A stretch of 64,000 nt of DNA from Nitrososphaeraceae archaeon (GTDB lineage: Archaea > Thermoproteota > Nitrososphaeria > Nitrososphaerales > Nitrososphaeraceae): positions 186,001-250,000 of the forward strand of contig JALDRC010000003.1 of the NCBI GenBank assembly GCA_031316115.1. Direction: 5' to 3'. Of the stretch, positions 35,115-45,044 are shown piece by piece. Position numbers and translations under genes: made by a program. Under the pieces are notes generated by a model that saw nothing but the letters and a program-made list of their open reading frames with translations, ran no database searches and had not been told where the DNA came from. Position 1 is the first letter of the stretch. The number at the start of each line of letters is the position of its first letter.

Positions 35115-36539
35115 TTAAAGTTTTTTATAATTTTCCTTTTTTTTGAATCCCCTGATTTTTTTTTGTATCTTCGAACGTGGTGGAAAATATTTATCAAAAT
35201 TTGGATCTGTAAAGATTAATGATTTCTTCCCCTTCTTACCTATCTTTCCTATGATCTCTGGTTCTAAATGTATCTTTCTAAGATCTTGAATTAAAGAGTC
35301 AGTAATTTCTTTACTCGCTATTATGGTATGACATCCATTAACAGAGGATGTAGAATTTTGTACAAAATACTCTTTAATAGCATAGCAAGAAATATCTTGA
35401 TATTTTATGGGAATATTATCTATAACCAGCTCATTATTGATATACTCAGATAAATGTTTTAAAGCCAAAATTCCTTTAGATAGTACTGGAAACACACATG
35501 TAATATTTTGGGTTTTCTCGTATTTGCTACCAAATTCTGGACAATATTTGCTTATAAGTTTACCTAGCTCGAATCTAGGATGAATTAAGTTATTGAAGAT
35601 CTCTACTTTTATCTTTTTTAATAAATCATAAGATATATCGTTTTTTTCAAATAATGAAATATTTTTTTCATTAATCTGTGTTAGTAGATACAAATTGAGC
35701 GGCACCATTGAACCAAATGTATCAGTAAGTATCACGTTCATCCCTTCTTCTATGTCCTCGTATCTTAATGGTAATTCGTTAGATGTAGTAGCAGTTGATG
35801 TTGCCCCAAACAAAAGATCCCCTTTTTTTACAGAACTGTAATCTTCCATGTAAATATTGTTTGAAAGGGTAATTGAATCAAAATTTTTTCTAGTTGTGTC
35901 TAAAATACTCTCTGTAGGTCCGTCATAGATAGGATAAATTCTAAATTCCGACGTACATCCTAGAAGATTAAGATTTTCAATGGCACCTGAAACTGTGATT
36001 TGTGTATGAATCTCAGATTCTGGAGGAGCTGTAATATCAGTAACTTGGGTAATGTAGTTATCAGCGACTACATATCCTATTTTATTCCCCCTCCTTATCT
36101 GAATAAAATCCAATATTCCGAATTGTTTTTTAGAAAATGAACTAATTGCTATTATTTTTTTTGTATTCAATTTTGATTTAAAACTGCTAAGAAAATTGTT
36201 TAATAGATTAAATCTTTTCTCAGGATTTTCACTCACATTGTTAGTGATAAATAGAACTGCTAAGGCATTTTTAATCCCGGTCTCACTTTGAGAGAGAGTA
36301 TCATTAAAATCATAGAATCTTCTTGTTAATTCCGGGACCTTCCCTTGACATTTATGAAAATAATCTATCCAATTTGGAGTAATTTTATAATTTGTTCCCT
36401 TAATCTTATTCAACGAAGGCTCTATTACATCTTTGTCAATCTCATTGGAAAAATTTGAAATCCAATTGAGAGGTTCAAATCCGCATTCTCTATATTTATA
36501 AATGGTATTCCAAAAATCCTGATTATTCAAGTAGTACAA
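35115..36539 (-). CDS. PurM/SelD-superfamily-like protein, function unknown
   Basis: This 474-residue protein looks like a diverged AIR-synthase or selenophosphate-synthetase relative. Supporting segments are KKGDLLFGATSTATTSNELP with an acidic stretch, YEDIEEGMNVILTDTFG (nucleotide-binding-like), and a C-terminal domain resembling the AIRS C fold ending in IHLEPEIIGKIGKKGKKS. The N-terminal 160 residues match nothing known. No Cys or Sec in a SelD-like N-terminal site is visible, and purM and selD functions are not supported. It converges with pyrK over a 144-base gap. Confidence 0.55.
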   Translation of the reverse strand: MYYLNNQDFWNTIYKYRECGFEPLNWISNFSNEIDKDVIEPSLNKIKGTNYKITPNWIDYFHKCQGKVPELTRRFYDFNDTLSQSETGIKNALAVLFITNNVSENPEKRFNLLNNFLSSFKSKLNTKKIIAISSFSKKQFGILDFIQIRRGNKIGYVVADNYITQVTDITAPPESEIHTQITVSGAIENLNLLGCTSEFRIYPIYDGPTESILDTTRKNFDSITLSNNIYMEDYSSVKKGDLLFGATSTATTSNELPLRYEDIEEGMNVILTDTFGSMVPLNLYLLTQINEKNISLFEKNDISYDLLKKIKVEIFNNLIHPRFELGKLISKYCPEFGSKYEKTQNITCVFPVLSKGILALKHLSEYINNELVIDNIPIKYQDISCYAIKEYFVQNSTSSVNGCHTIIASKEITDSLIQDLRKIHLEPEIIGKIGKKGKKSLIFTDPNFDKYFPPRSKIQKKIRGFKKKENYKKL

Positions 36540-37018
36540 TATATGGTTGATTTTAATGATATTAAAATATAGATATTTTTATTGAGTACACACGATTTGA
36601 TTTAAGGAACTCAATTTTATAGATGTTAGTAGGCATTAAGTAGTTTAGTTATATATTGGGGTTTAAACTCATTTTTAATTCAGAAATCGTCGAATAACTA
36701 ATTTTAATATTAAAATAACAATAACAATATCATTAATTAAATTACTATGCATTTCTATCGTCATAGGCCGTAATGGATATCTGAAATAAAGACTAGGATA
36801 CAAAATAGATTTTTTCAAAGTTTATTACTAAAGTAGAATTTAATTTTAGTCGACCATACTCAAAAAAAAGTCAGAAGATAAATTATAATTCGTTTTTGGC
36901 CTTTTATTTCAAACTGTAGATTTAAAACATGAAATATAGAGATTCAATTAGCATAGATTTAAATAAATAAAATAGATACTCGAATAATACGAGTTTAATT
37001 AAAAGAGGTAATTGTGAT
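36540..37018. other. 479-base divergent spacer upstream of cysH
   Basis: AT-rich, no gene. Close to the cysH start there is a small palindrome ACTCG-AATAATA-CGAGT (36978-36994) and then AAAAGAGGTAA, a Shine-Dalgarno-like site just before the TTG start. The palindrome may be an operator for the sulfate assimilation pair, but this is weak. Confidence 0.45.
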
Positions 37019-37753
37019 TTGAATATTAAAGATCTTGTTTCTGATTTTGAGACTAGATCTGCAGAAGAAATCTTAAAATGGTCTCTTGATAAATATGGTG
37101 AAAAAATTGCTCTCGCCTCTAGTTTTGGTTTAGAGGATGTGATACTCATTGATATGATGGTTAAAATTAACAAGAATAAAACAAGGATTTTTACACTAGA
37201 TACAGGGAGACTTAATCAGGAAACATATGATTTAATGGATACAATATCTAAAAAATATGAAATCAAAATCTACACATATTTTCCAATTTCAAATCAAGTA
37301 GAAGAAATGGTGATTAGTAAAGGTTTCAATTTAATGTATGATAGTCTAGAAAATAGAAAGCTGTGTTGTGGTATAAGAAAAGTCAACCCCTTAAACAGGG
37401 CTTTGAGTTCATTAGATGGATGGATAACAGGACTAAGGAGAGAGCAATCGATAACTAGATCTCATATTGAAAAGATTGAACTTGATACTTCTCATGATAA
37501 TAAATTGAAGTTATGTCCATTAGCGGACTGGACTGAAGAAATGGTTTGGGATTACATAAAAAAGAATAACATACCATATAACAAACTACACGATCAAGGA
37601 TATCCCAGCATAGGATGTGAACCGTGCACTAGGGCCATATCACCAGGAGAAGATATTAGATCTGGACGCTGGTGGTGGGAACATCCATCTGAGAAAGAAT
37701 GTGGATTACATCTTTCGAATGCGAACAAGAAATTACAGGGGAAAAGTCCTTAA
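37019..37753 (+). CDS. cysH: Adenylyl-sulfate reductase, CysH-type
   Basis: This 244-residue protein reduces APS (or PAPS) to sulfite. It has SFGLEDVILIDMM, the PP-loop-like LDTGRLNQETY, the LCCGIRKVNPLNRAL pair and the C-terminal GCEPCTRAI pair. The CC-Xn-CxxC set indicates a [4Fe-4S] cluster, as in APS reductases. WITGLRREQS and RWWWEHPSEKECGLH also match. The TTG start has an upstream GAGGT. It precedes the sulfurylase gene by 57 bases, forming an assimilatory sulfate reduction operon. Confidence 0.92.
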   Translation: MNIKDLVSDFETRSAEEILKWSLDKYGEKIALASSFGLEDVILIDMMVKINKNKTRIFTLDTGRLNQETYDLMDTISKKYEIKIYTYFPISNQVEEMVISKGFNLMYDSLENRKLCCGIRKVNPLNRALSSLDGWITGLRREQSITRSHIEKIELDTSHDNKLKLCPLADWTEEMVWDYIKKNNIPYNKLHDQGYPSIGCEPCTRAISPGEDIRSGRWWWEHPSEKECGLHLSNANKKLQGKSP

Positions 37754-37810
37754 TTTAATTATTAGAATAAAATTATGTAATTTTATATTTAATGGGGAAA
37801 AAAATGAAAT

Positions 37811-38983
37811 ATGCAAAGAGAATCAAGAAACGACTGTATTAATACTAACAGGATACCAGATCCTCACGGAGGATCGCTTGTTGATCTGGTCATAGAGACC
37901 AAAAAATTGCCTGATGATATGTTTTTTGTTGATATAAATGATAACTTAAGAAATGACGTTGAGAATATTGGTTATGGTATCTTTAGTCCTTTAAATGGCT
38001 TTGTGGGAAAAGAGGATTTTGAAAGTATTTTAAATGTTGGGAGATTAAAAAATGGTTTGCCATGGACTATACCTATCGTTTTAGACGTAGATAAAAGTAC
38101 TGCCATAAAATGTAAAGAATATGGGGAGATTTCTTTAAGGAATAACAATGAACATTTTGCATTTTTATTTTTTGATGATCATTATCAATATGATAAAGTA
38201 CATTTAGCTAGATCTCAATATTTAACAACAGATGAGAAACATCCTGGTGTGTCTAAGACTTTTAAATTAAAAGATACTTTGGTTTCTGGAAAAATACAAG
38301 TATGTAAGAAGCGATTGCAATCTAAACTTGAAGGTTATCGATTACATCCGTCTATAACCAGAAAAGAAATTCAAAATCGAAAATGGAATACAGTTGTTGG
38401 TTTTCAGACTAGAAATATACCACATATAGCTCATGAAATGTTACAAAAGGCTGCATTAAATATTTACGATGGATTATTTATAAATCCATTAATTGGTAAA
38501 AAGAAAAAGGGTGATTTTAAAGATCAAGTGATTTTAGAATCTTATATGAAGTTAATTGAAAATTATTTTCCAATGGATAAAGTTATGTTTGTGACCTTGC
38601 ATACTGAAATGCGTTATGCTGGACCAAAAGAGGCAATTCATCATGCAATAATGAGAAAAAATTTTGGTTGTTCTCATTTTATAGTAGGGAGAGACCATGC
38701 AGGAGTCGGAGATTATTATCACCCATTTGCGGCTCATAAAATCTTTAATGAATTCCCAGATCTAGGTATACAACCTATTTTCTTCCCCACTTTTTATTAT
38801 TGCAAAAAATGTTTAGGATATGCAAATGAAAGAACATGTCCACATGGAGCAGATTATAGAGAAGAGCTTAGTGGTACTAGAATGAGAAAAATGGTAACAG
38901 AGGGAGAACTCCCTGGAAAACATTTACTTCGCCCAGAAGTAGCAGAAGTCATTACTAAATTTCAGGATCCGTTTGTAATATAA
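37811..38983 (+). CDS. sat: Sulfate adenylyltransferase (ATP sulfurylase)
   Basis: This 390-residue enzyme activates sulfate with ATP to APS, the substrate of the CysH-type reductase just upstream. Seen are the N-terminal IPDPHGGSLVDLVI, the nucleotide-binding VVGFQTRNIPHIAHE with the QTRN-PxHxxHE pattern, and IVGRDHAGVGDYYHPFAAH, plus a CxxC-like zinc-type segment YYCKKCLGYANERTCPHG. Size fits the monofunctional archaeal and bacterial Sat type without a kinase domain. Confidence 0.94.
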   Translation: MQRESRNDCINTNRIPDPHGGSLVDLVIETKKLPDDMFFVDINDNLRNDVENIGYGIFSPLNGFVGKEDFESILNVGRLKNGLPWTIPIVLDVDKSTAIKCKEYGEISLRNNNEHFAFLFFDDHYQYDKVHLARSQYLTTDEKHPGVSKTFKLKDTLVSGKIQVCKKRLQSKLEGYRLHPSITRKEIQNRKWNTVVGFQTRNIPHIAHEMLQKAALNIYDGLFINPLIGKKKKGDFKDQVILESYMKLIENYFPMDKVMFVTLHTEMRYAGPKEAIHHAIMRKNFGCSHFIVGRDHAGVGDYYHPFAAHKIFNEFPDLGIQPIFFPTFYYCKKCLGYANERTCPHGADYREELSGTRMRKMVTEGELPGKHLLRPEVAEVITKFQDPFVI

Positions 38984-39065
38984 TCAGAATATCTTTATTT
39001 GCGATGTGAAAAGTGCGTATTAGTTTAAACTTAAATTCATATTACTGTGTAGTATAGTGGAATAA

Positions 39066-39845
39066 ATGAATTTTATTTCTCTTAAATTTCGATCTAGCTA
39101 TTATAGATATATGCTGTTGCTTTCATGTCTTACTATATCGTTTTTACTGTTTAATTATAGTATTATTATATACGCCCAAAATGAAAGTCATTTGGACAAT
39201 TCTTCAACTCTAAAAGATTTTCAGGTAATAAATACAGAAAATAATGAACAATTCATATTTCCATATACTGCCTCAAATACGGACAGGAAGAATCCAGCTA
39301 TTTATACATATGATACTCCTAAAGGTATCAATTGGATACTAACAATCCAAAATAACATGACATACTCGGATTCACCTGATGCAAAAACTATAATAAAATT
39401 GATGGAACCAAAGCCAAGTGATAAATTTATAGAATTAGCTTTGTTTGAAAAAGATCATAAATTCTGGGTAGCAGTAAATACAAATGAATCAGGATACATT
39501 CGAGTACATGAAATGGATAAAAACGGATGGTCACTTGAGCAACCAATGACTGTAAGTCATGCAAATAATCAAGGATTGTCGGTAACGAATGGACAGCGGA
39601 TAGTAATAGATAGGCTTTCACTAGATGGATTTAATCTTGGTTCTATTACAGTTTATGGGAAAGACAATATTGATTCTCCAACAAATACGGTTGGAGGATT
39701 TATTACATTTGACCTTTTGTTCGGGAATCCTAGGGATTCTCCAATTTATTTTTTACCCATAATCATGCTGATTGTAGTTGGTGCTGTGATTTTTTCCCTA
39801 TTAAAATTGAAAAAACGGGATACAGATAATGATAATGATAATTAA
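39066..39845 (+). CDS. Exported membrane-anchored protein, unknown function
   Basis: This 259-residue protein has an N-terminal signal or anchor segment (about 17-38), a large external beta-rich domain with N-glycosylation-type sequons (NES, NSS, NMT), and a C-terminal membrane helix (about 230-250, PIIMLIVVGAVIFSLLKL) followed by a short charged cytosolic tail. No catalytic motif is seen. The type I topology with external domain is inferred. Confidence 0.65.
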   Translation: MNFISLKFRSSYYRYMLLLSCLTISFLLFNYSIIIYAQNESHLDNSSTLKDFQVINTENNEQFIFPYTASNTDRKNPAIYTYDTPKGINWILTIQNNMTYSDSPDAKTIIKLMEPKPSDKFIELALFEKDHKFWVAVNTNESGYIRVHEMDKNGWSLEQPMTVSHANNQGLSVTNGQRIVIDRLSLDGFNLGSITVYGKDNIDSPTNTVGGFITFDLLFGNPRDSPIYFLPIIMLIVVGAVIFSLLKLKKRDTDNDNDN

Positions 39846-39875
39846 TAATTTGATCTTGATGCTTTAAACTTCAAG

Positions 39876-40544
39876 CTAGATTTCTTTTTTGGATAGAAAA
39901 TATTTACAGATATTAGATAAATCACAATATCCACATTTGGGGTTTGAAGGTCTACAAATATTTTGCCCATACATTACAAAAATATTGTTTAAATCCAACC
40001 AATATTTTTTTGGAACTATCTTTGATAATTCTTCTTCAGTTTTTTCAGGTGTTTTAGTTTCTACCAATCCTATCCTATTTGAGATTCTATGTACATGTAT
40101 GTCGACAGGCATAGCAGGTGCATTAAATGCATATACTAGAACACAGTTTGCAGTTTTCCTTCCAACACCAGGTAATTCTAGTAAATCTTCAAATTTACTA
40201 GGAACAGTTCCACCATGTCTTTCTAGCAATATTTTACAGACCTGTTTAATTCTATTTGCCTTAATGTTGTAAAAGCCTATACTATGAATTAGCAATTTTA
40301 ATTCTTCTATATTTGAGTTTGCCAAGTCTTTTGCATCATGATACCTTAAAAAAAGCTGATGTACCACCTTAGTCGTGTTTTCATCTCTAGAACGTGCAGA
40401 TAAAATAGTACCTATAAGAATTTTTAATGGATCTTTCCCCTCTTCCCTTTGTAATTCTTTCAAAGCTGTAGGCCTTGGTATTGTGTTTAAGGTTCGCAAC
40501 TTTCCCTCCATTTTTTTCAAAATAGTTCCTATAGACTTGACCAT
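39876..40544 (-). CDS. nth: Endonuclease III, DNA glycosylase/AP lyase
   Basis: This 222-residue enzyme removes oxidised pyrimidines. The helix-hairpin-helix reads LPGVGRKTANCVLVYAF with catalytic Lys130, and the conserved Asp148 sits in MPVDIHVHR, the 18-residue spacing seen in E. coli Nth. Four Cys at the end (CRPSNPKCGYCDLSNIC, C-x6-C-x2-C-x5-C) bind the [4Fe-4S] cluster. It converges with the anchored protein gene. Confidence 0.95.
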   Translation of the reverse strand: MVKSIGTILKKMEGKLRTLNTIPRPTALKELQREEGKDPLKILIGTILSARSRDENTTKVVHQLFLRYHDAKDLANSNIEELKLLIHSIGFYNIKANRIKQVCKILLERHGGTVPSKFEDLLELPGVGRKTANCVLVYAFNAPAMPVDIHVHRISNRIGLVETKTPEKTEEELSKIVPKKYWLDLNNIFVMYGQNICRPSNPKCGYCDLSNICKYFLSKKEI

Positions 40545-40740
40545 TTACTTTTAATAGAACTTTATAACTTTCATGTTAGTTATAAATACTACATAAAGTG
40601 AATTGCTTCGACCGTTAGATCCTGATTTTTAAATGGTTTGAGTAAAAAAAGTTTACAAGCTTACATTAACATATGAACATTATCATTTAATAAAATATTG
40701 AATATTTTTGATTGTGTTAATACTCAAAAGAATTTTATCG

Positions 40741-41229
40741 ATGAGATATTTATTTGTGTCTCGCACTACTATAGTTTTATTAAGCTCAATATTTTTATTC
40801 AACACTGTATATGCACAGTCATCTTCATCCATTTCTGACGATATTGAAAAACAAATCCAGAATTTAATAGGAAATACTATGAATAAAATGATCGATGATA
40901 CAGTAAATCAAGTTCAACAAGACATAAATGGTACAGCAAGTCAAGATAATGAGAATATTAAAAATTCACCAGATTCCAAACTCCTTTCTAGTCTTGAAAG
41001 TATTGGATCTAATAATTTCGAGAAGCCTTATTCCCCAAGTCAGGGAAATCAACCTAGCATCGCACTATTTGCCAATTCTTCTGAATTTACACCCAATGCT
41101 GATTTAGCACAAAAATTTAAGAGCGACGAGAATAAAACCAGAGTAAAAGATCCTTCTGTTATTGGAATGGATAGTATCTCCTCAAAATCCTTTAATCTTA
41201 ACGATGTTTTTCCATCACTTTTTAATTAA
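40741..41229 (+). CDS. Small exported protein of unknown function
   Basis: ATG 40741 is chosen over a TTG at 40708 because it opens directly with a signal peptide (MRYLFVSRTTIVLLSSIFLF, cleavage near VYAQS). The mature part, about 135 residues, is polar and has a helical stretch (EKQIQNLIGNTMNKMIDDTV) followed by disordered Ser/Asn-rich sequence. No domain was recognised. It is probably released or bound at the cell surface. Confidence 0.6.
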   Translation: MRYLFVSRTTIVLLSSIFLFNTVYAQSSSSISDDIEKQIQNLIGNTMNKMIDDTVNQVQQDINGTASQDNENIKNSPDSKLLSSLESIGSNNFEKPYSPSQGNQPSIALFANSSEFTPNADLAQKFKSDENKTRVKDPSVIGMDSISSKSFNLNDVFPSLFN

Positions 41230-41397
41230 ATTTAAATTTTATATGAATTAATTTATTCTATTTCAACCCAAATGCTGGATACTCTCTTACATTATTGGAT
41301 TTAAAATAAAATAAAAGATAAATTGAGCCACTGTACTATTCTTTTAGTTATTTAGAATATTAAGAGACATCACTCTGAAATAACAAAAATCTAAAAA

Positions 41398-42057
41398 TTA
41401 TGAAGAACGTTCTTTAAATGGATTTACCTTAGTTTTGATTCTATCTCCTGGAACATCCGGGATGTCTATTCCCGTTCTTTGTTCTGCAATAAAATTGGCC
41501 TCTTCTAAAATCTTATTGACTTCCTCATTACTACTATTAAAATCAAATGTACTGTTCCCCATCTCGCTTGCATTATTTATTATATCATTAAAGGCATTGT
41601 TTATATCAGTTAGTTCATTATCGGCATCTGGTAATACTGTATTGATTTTGGATTTTATCTGTGAGAGTGCACCCATAGCTGGACCTAACGCTGCCATAGA
41701 ATCTCCCATGTCTATAGTGGATTCCAATCTCATATGAACCTGTTCTAGAGCAAGTTTTAACTGAGACATTGTTTTTTCGGTTTTTCGTACTTGAGCTAAT
41801 TCTGTTGAAATCATTTTACCATGGTGTGAATCATGTTTTTGTAAGGATGTTACAATTTGATCAAAATACCTTTTTTCTCTAGATTTTAATTTATCTAACA
41901 TAGCATCTAGTTTTTTATTTTGAATTTGGATTCTATTCTTAGCCATTTCCATCTTTGGTTTCAGTGGTTGTTGAGATTTGAGTGACTCCCTCAAACCCAG
42001 AAATGTATTATTTTTTTTCTCTTTTTTATCCCAATTCTTACCAAATTGATTATCCAT
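41398..42057 (-). CDS. cdvB: ESCRT-III-like cell division protein (CdvB/SNF7)
   Basis: This 219-residue protein is helical and charged, with a basic first half (KPKMEMAKNRIQIQNKKLDAM) and acidic second half (ISEL-type helices, DADNELTDINNAFNDIINNA), the SNF7/ESCRT-III layout. It also matches CdvB-type spacing such as TMSQLKLALEQVHMRLESTID. ESCRT-III proteins form membrane-constricting polymers in division of thaumarchaeal and crenarchaeal cells. CdvA and CdvC are not in the window; which paralogue this is cannot be decided here. Confidence 0.85.
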   Translation of the reverse strand: MDNQFGKNWDKKEKKNNTFLGLRESLKSQQPLKPKMEMAKNRIQIQNKKLDAMLDKLKSREKRYFDQIVTSLQKHDSHHGKMISTELAQVRKTEKTMSQLKLALEQVHMRLESTIDMGDSMAALGPAMGALSQIKSKINTVLPDADNELTDINNAFNDIINNASEMGNSTFDFNSSNEEVNKILEEANFIAEQRTGIDIPDVPGDRIKTKVNPFKERSS

Positions 42058-42273
42058 GACTCTTATTAATTGGTTTAATTATTTTAGATGTTAAGGAGCA
42101 ATGTCATCTTTGAATAACTAACAAGTAATTTTTTATATACATTAAATAGAAAAATTTTGCTGATAGATTTTTATATAATTAAAATTAATCGATCGAGTAC
42201 AAAAAAATCATATTTTTTAGTTTAATTCCTTTTCCTTGTCCTAATATTCTAATACTAATTTGATAAATAACAA

Positions 42274-43755
42274 ATGGTAGTTTTTGATATGAATATTGAT
42301 CATTGGTGCAAATTAGATGAATGTTTGTTAATTGCAGAAACTGACGAAATTTATAAAAAATATGCTGGATTTGAGTATTCTGATAAAATCATATCAAATA
42401 TGGTGGAACTAAGATTGAAAAACGCTAATCTTTTTCTAGAATTATTCCATGATCCATTAGATCTATATGTTTCAGTGGCAACTAATGTAGTAGAATCTTC
42501 AACTAGAAAACTTGAATTAAAACTCCATGATTTAAGATCAATGAAAATAAAATCAAAAAAACATAGATTTGCTGACTCGAATGAAATATGCTGGAATAAT
42601 TGGAGACAATATAATAGTCATGAAAGAGAGGATAAGAAAAGAAAAGAAGTTTATGATGAATTTATCTTTGCTACAAGATACATTAGTCCAATAATCATTA
42701 AAAGATTCAATGAGATCAAAAATACATATTCCAAAATAAATTTGAAGGATCACAAAGGAATTGATCTGGATCCATTGAATTGCTATTTATACAAAGAACG
42801 TATTTCATATAAAACATTAAATGAATTTGTCACCAACATGGGAGATAAGGCAAGTAAATCTTTTAAAAAATTTTTAAAAGATATTTCAATGGAAATTTTA
42901 GGTAGAGATTGCCAATATTACGATGATTTTTACTTTTTTAGAAATAAGGTTTATAATGAATTTGAAAATGTGTTCCATAATATAAATCCAATCAATGAAG
43001 TAAAAAGAGTGTTAAAGACTATGTCCTTTCAGTTAGAGCGTATTAGCTTTGATTCAGAAGATAGAAAAAATAAATATCCTTCGCCTATTTGTTTTTTTGT
43101 ACAAATCCCCAACGATATACGAGTTTTGTATAAAAGCGAATCTCCTTATTTTGACATTCAGGGATGTTTTCATGAATTTGGACATGCAATGCACGCTAGT
43201 TCCATAGATCCCAATTTGGAATACTGGAAAAAATATTTTATTGCTATGGGCATATCTGAAATCTTCTCAATATTATTAGAAAGACTGACTAAAAATGAAA
43301 ATTTTTTAAAAAGTTGCCTTGGAGTTAAGAATCCAAAAATATTAGAAAGTATAATCAACAGGAATAATTTCATGGAGTTATTTTTTGTAACTTTTTATTC
43401 TGCAAATTCCCTTATGAAAATGGCTTTTTGGAAGAAAGATCTAAATGTGGATGAGTCCAATAAAATTTATTCAGATCTAGTTTATAGATTCACAGGAATA
43501 AGAATTCCAGGTGAATATTGGATGTTGCATCATATCCTTCCTGATTCAATCATGTATGTACCAAGTTATCTTTTGGCCGCGGTGAGAGCGAAGGAATTAG
43601 AAGCATCACTACAAAATAAATTTGGAGAAAAGTGGTGGCTAGAAAAAGAAGCAGGGAGATATCTAAAAAATCTAATGTTTATGGGTTCAGATTTGGATTT
43701 GAGTTCGTTTTCTAATTTGGATAAAAATTTGTATTTAAAAGAAATTGTTAGGTAA
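42274..43755 (+). CDS. M3-like zinc metallopeptidase
   Basis: This 493-residue protein carries the zinc motif HEFGHAMH at about residues 300-307, followed by an Glu in MGISEIFSILLERL, the third ligand, as in thimet/oligoendopeptidase F relatives of family M3. The surrounding GCFHEFGHAMH and a C-terminal PDSIMYVPSYLLAAVRAKELEA segment support a gluzincin-like oligopeptidase in the cytosol. The N-terminal half is helical and less conserved. An alternative ATG lies at 42289. Confidence 0.8.
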   Translation: MVVFDMNIDHWCKLDECLLIAETDEIYKKYAGFEYSDKIISNMVELRLKNANLFLELFHDPLDLYVSVATNVVESSTRKLELKLHDLRSMKIKSKKHRFADSNEICWNNWRQYNSHEREDKKRKEVYDEFIFATRYISPIIIKRFNEIKNTYSKINLKDHKGIDLDPLNCYLYKERISYKTLNEFVTNMGDKASKSFKKFLKDISMEILGRDCQYYDDFYFFRNKVYNEFENVFHNINPINEVKRVLKTMSFQLERISFDSEDRKNKYPSPICFFVQIPNDIRVLYKSESPYFDIQGCFHEFGHAMHASSIDPNLEYWKKYFIAMGISEIFSILLERLTKNENFLKSCLGVKNPKILESIINRNNFMELFFVTFYSANSLMKMAFWKKDLNVDESNKIYSDLVYRFTGIRIPGEYWMLHHILPDSIMYVPSYLLAAVRAKELEASLQNKFGEKWWLEKEAGRYLKNLMFMGSDLDLSSFSNLDKNLYLKEIVR

Positions 43756-43974
43756 ATATCAATAATTAGATATAGGATTTCAAATTTTCATGTGATAAAG
43801 TAACATTTTAAACAAAAAAGGTATTGCAAATATTCTCATATTAAGAGCAGATAACAGAAGGTTGTAAAATTAGTCTAATTTTACTTACTACCTTTTAATA
43901 TGGATACATTGAATAATCCGATTGTAAACCCAACCTAAAAAATTATAAGTTGAATTTTATTTATCATTAATGGA

Positions 43975-44322
43975 ATGAAAAGAGAATTTATTGCCTCTAG
44001 GATAGAGGCTACGCAAGATGGAAGTCCTTATGTTTATGTAACATTCTCAGATCCTAATGAATACAAACCAGGAAGCGACAAGAGGCAGAATCCTTTTGGT
44101 GCTAATGTTATGGCATTTACTTCTCCAGAAGATCTGATGAAAAATTTACCAAAAGCAATGGGCGATATTTCCAAACTAATGTCTGGAAATTTAGGTGGAA
44201 TTTCAGGAGATAATCCAACTTTTAAGCTAAGTATGAAAGATTATGAGGACATGAATATTAGAGTAGGCGATAAAGTAACCATCGAAATAAAAAAGTCTGA
44301 TTATTCAGGGGTATACACATAA
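43975..44322 (+). CDS. Hypothetical protein, 115 residues
   Basis: This soluble protein is compact, starting MKREFIASRIEATQDGSPYV, with a Gly-rich middle (MSGNLGGISGDNPT) and a final beta segment (VGDKVTIEIKKSDYSG). The end resembles a small beta-barrel edge, but no family was recognised. It sits upstream of another unknown protein and pelota on the same strand, with gaps of 159 and 65 bases. Confidence 0.6.
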   Translation: MKREFIASRIEATQDGSPYVYVTFSDPNEYKPGSDKRQNPFGANVMAFTSPEDLMKNLPKAMGDISKLMSGNLGGISGDNPTFKLSMKDYEDMNIRVGDKVTIEIKKSDYSGVYT

Positions 44323-44481
44323 AAAGAAATTTATACTTTATTTTTTGAGAAATTAGAAAAATAGAGTAATATGTTAATATATTTTCATTTTAGTACGATT
44401 CTAGTATTAAAATATAATTAATAAAGAAATTGATATTCTTTCATAAACTTGATAAGTGGCAACAAGGATGTTTATGTTTAA

Positions 44482-44979
44482 ATGGTTAATATAGACACTA
44501 CTTCATCACTTGAAAGTTTTAGAAAGTTTATTATTGTAAGTACCTGTAGATCCTTTATTCCTGATAGTTACCTACGTGATTTTGAAGTATTTCCGGAGAG
44601 AGAGGAGGGACCCGGAGCAATCTACATTGAAGCGGTAGATAAAGTTACATTAAAAAGGATCCGAGAGATGACATTTGTCAATGCAAAGGAAGTTTTAGGA
44701 ATAATTTATTCCTCAAAAAGTGGAAATACCCAGTTAAAATGGAGACAGATAAGGAAAAAAAATGGTAAAGTCTACGGAACAGCCTCTGCTAATGCACTGG
44801 TTAACCTTGTTGAATCTGGTGTTCTAACGCAAGAGTGGGTTAATAACTATTTAAAATCTTCTCAGGAGTTAAGTCATAAAAATAAAAAAAATAAAGCCAA
44901 TAACAACAACGAGAAACCAGTAACAAATATTTCGAATAATGATGACATCAAGTCATCTTCTATACCTTCAAGCCAATAA
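44482..44979 (+). CDS. Hypothetical protein with disordered basic tail, 165 residues
   Basis: The first 125 residues form a folded alpha/beta-like part (FPEREEGPGAIYIEAVDKVT, then LKWRQIRKKNGKVYGTASANAL). The rest is a Lys/Asn/Ser-rich disordered tail (HKNKKNKANNNNEKPV). Such a tail often binds RNA or the ribosome; the gene lies 65 bases before pelota on the same strand. No domain was recognised, so an RNA-linked role is only a guess from context. Confidence 0.55.
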   Translation: MVNIDTTSSLESFRKFIIVSTCRSFIPDSYLRDFEVFPEREEGPGAIYIEAVDKVTLKRIREMTFVNAKEVLGIIYSSKSGNTQLKWRQIRKKNGKVYGTASANALVNLVESGVLTQEWVNNYLKSSQELSHKNKKNKANNNNEKPVTNISNNDDIKSSSIPSSQ

Positions 44980-45044
44980 GTATTATATGCACACAATAGA
45001 AATTACAAAAATAGTTAGAACTTACTATCAGACCAAGAAATTGT

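Noticed and set aside
36476-36500. GGTTCAAATCC, a T-loop-like sequence
   Set aside because: It lies inside the coding sequence of the PurM/SelD-like protein and no cloverleaf can be built around it.
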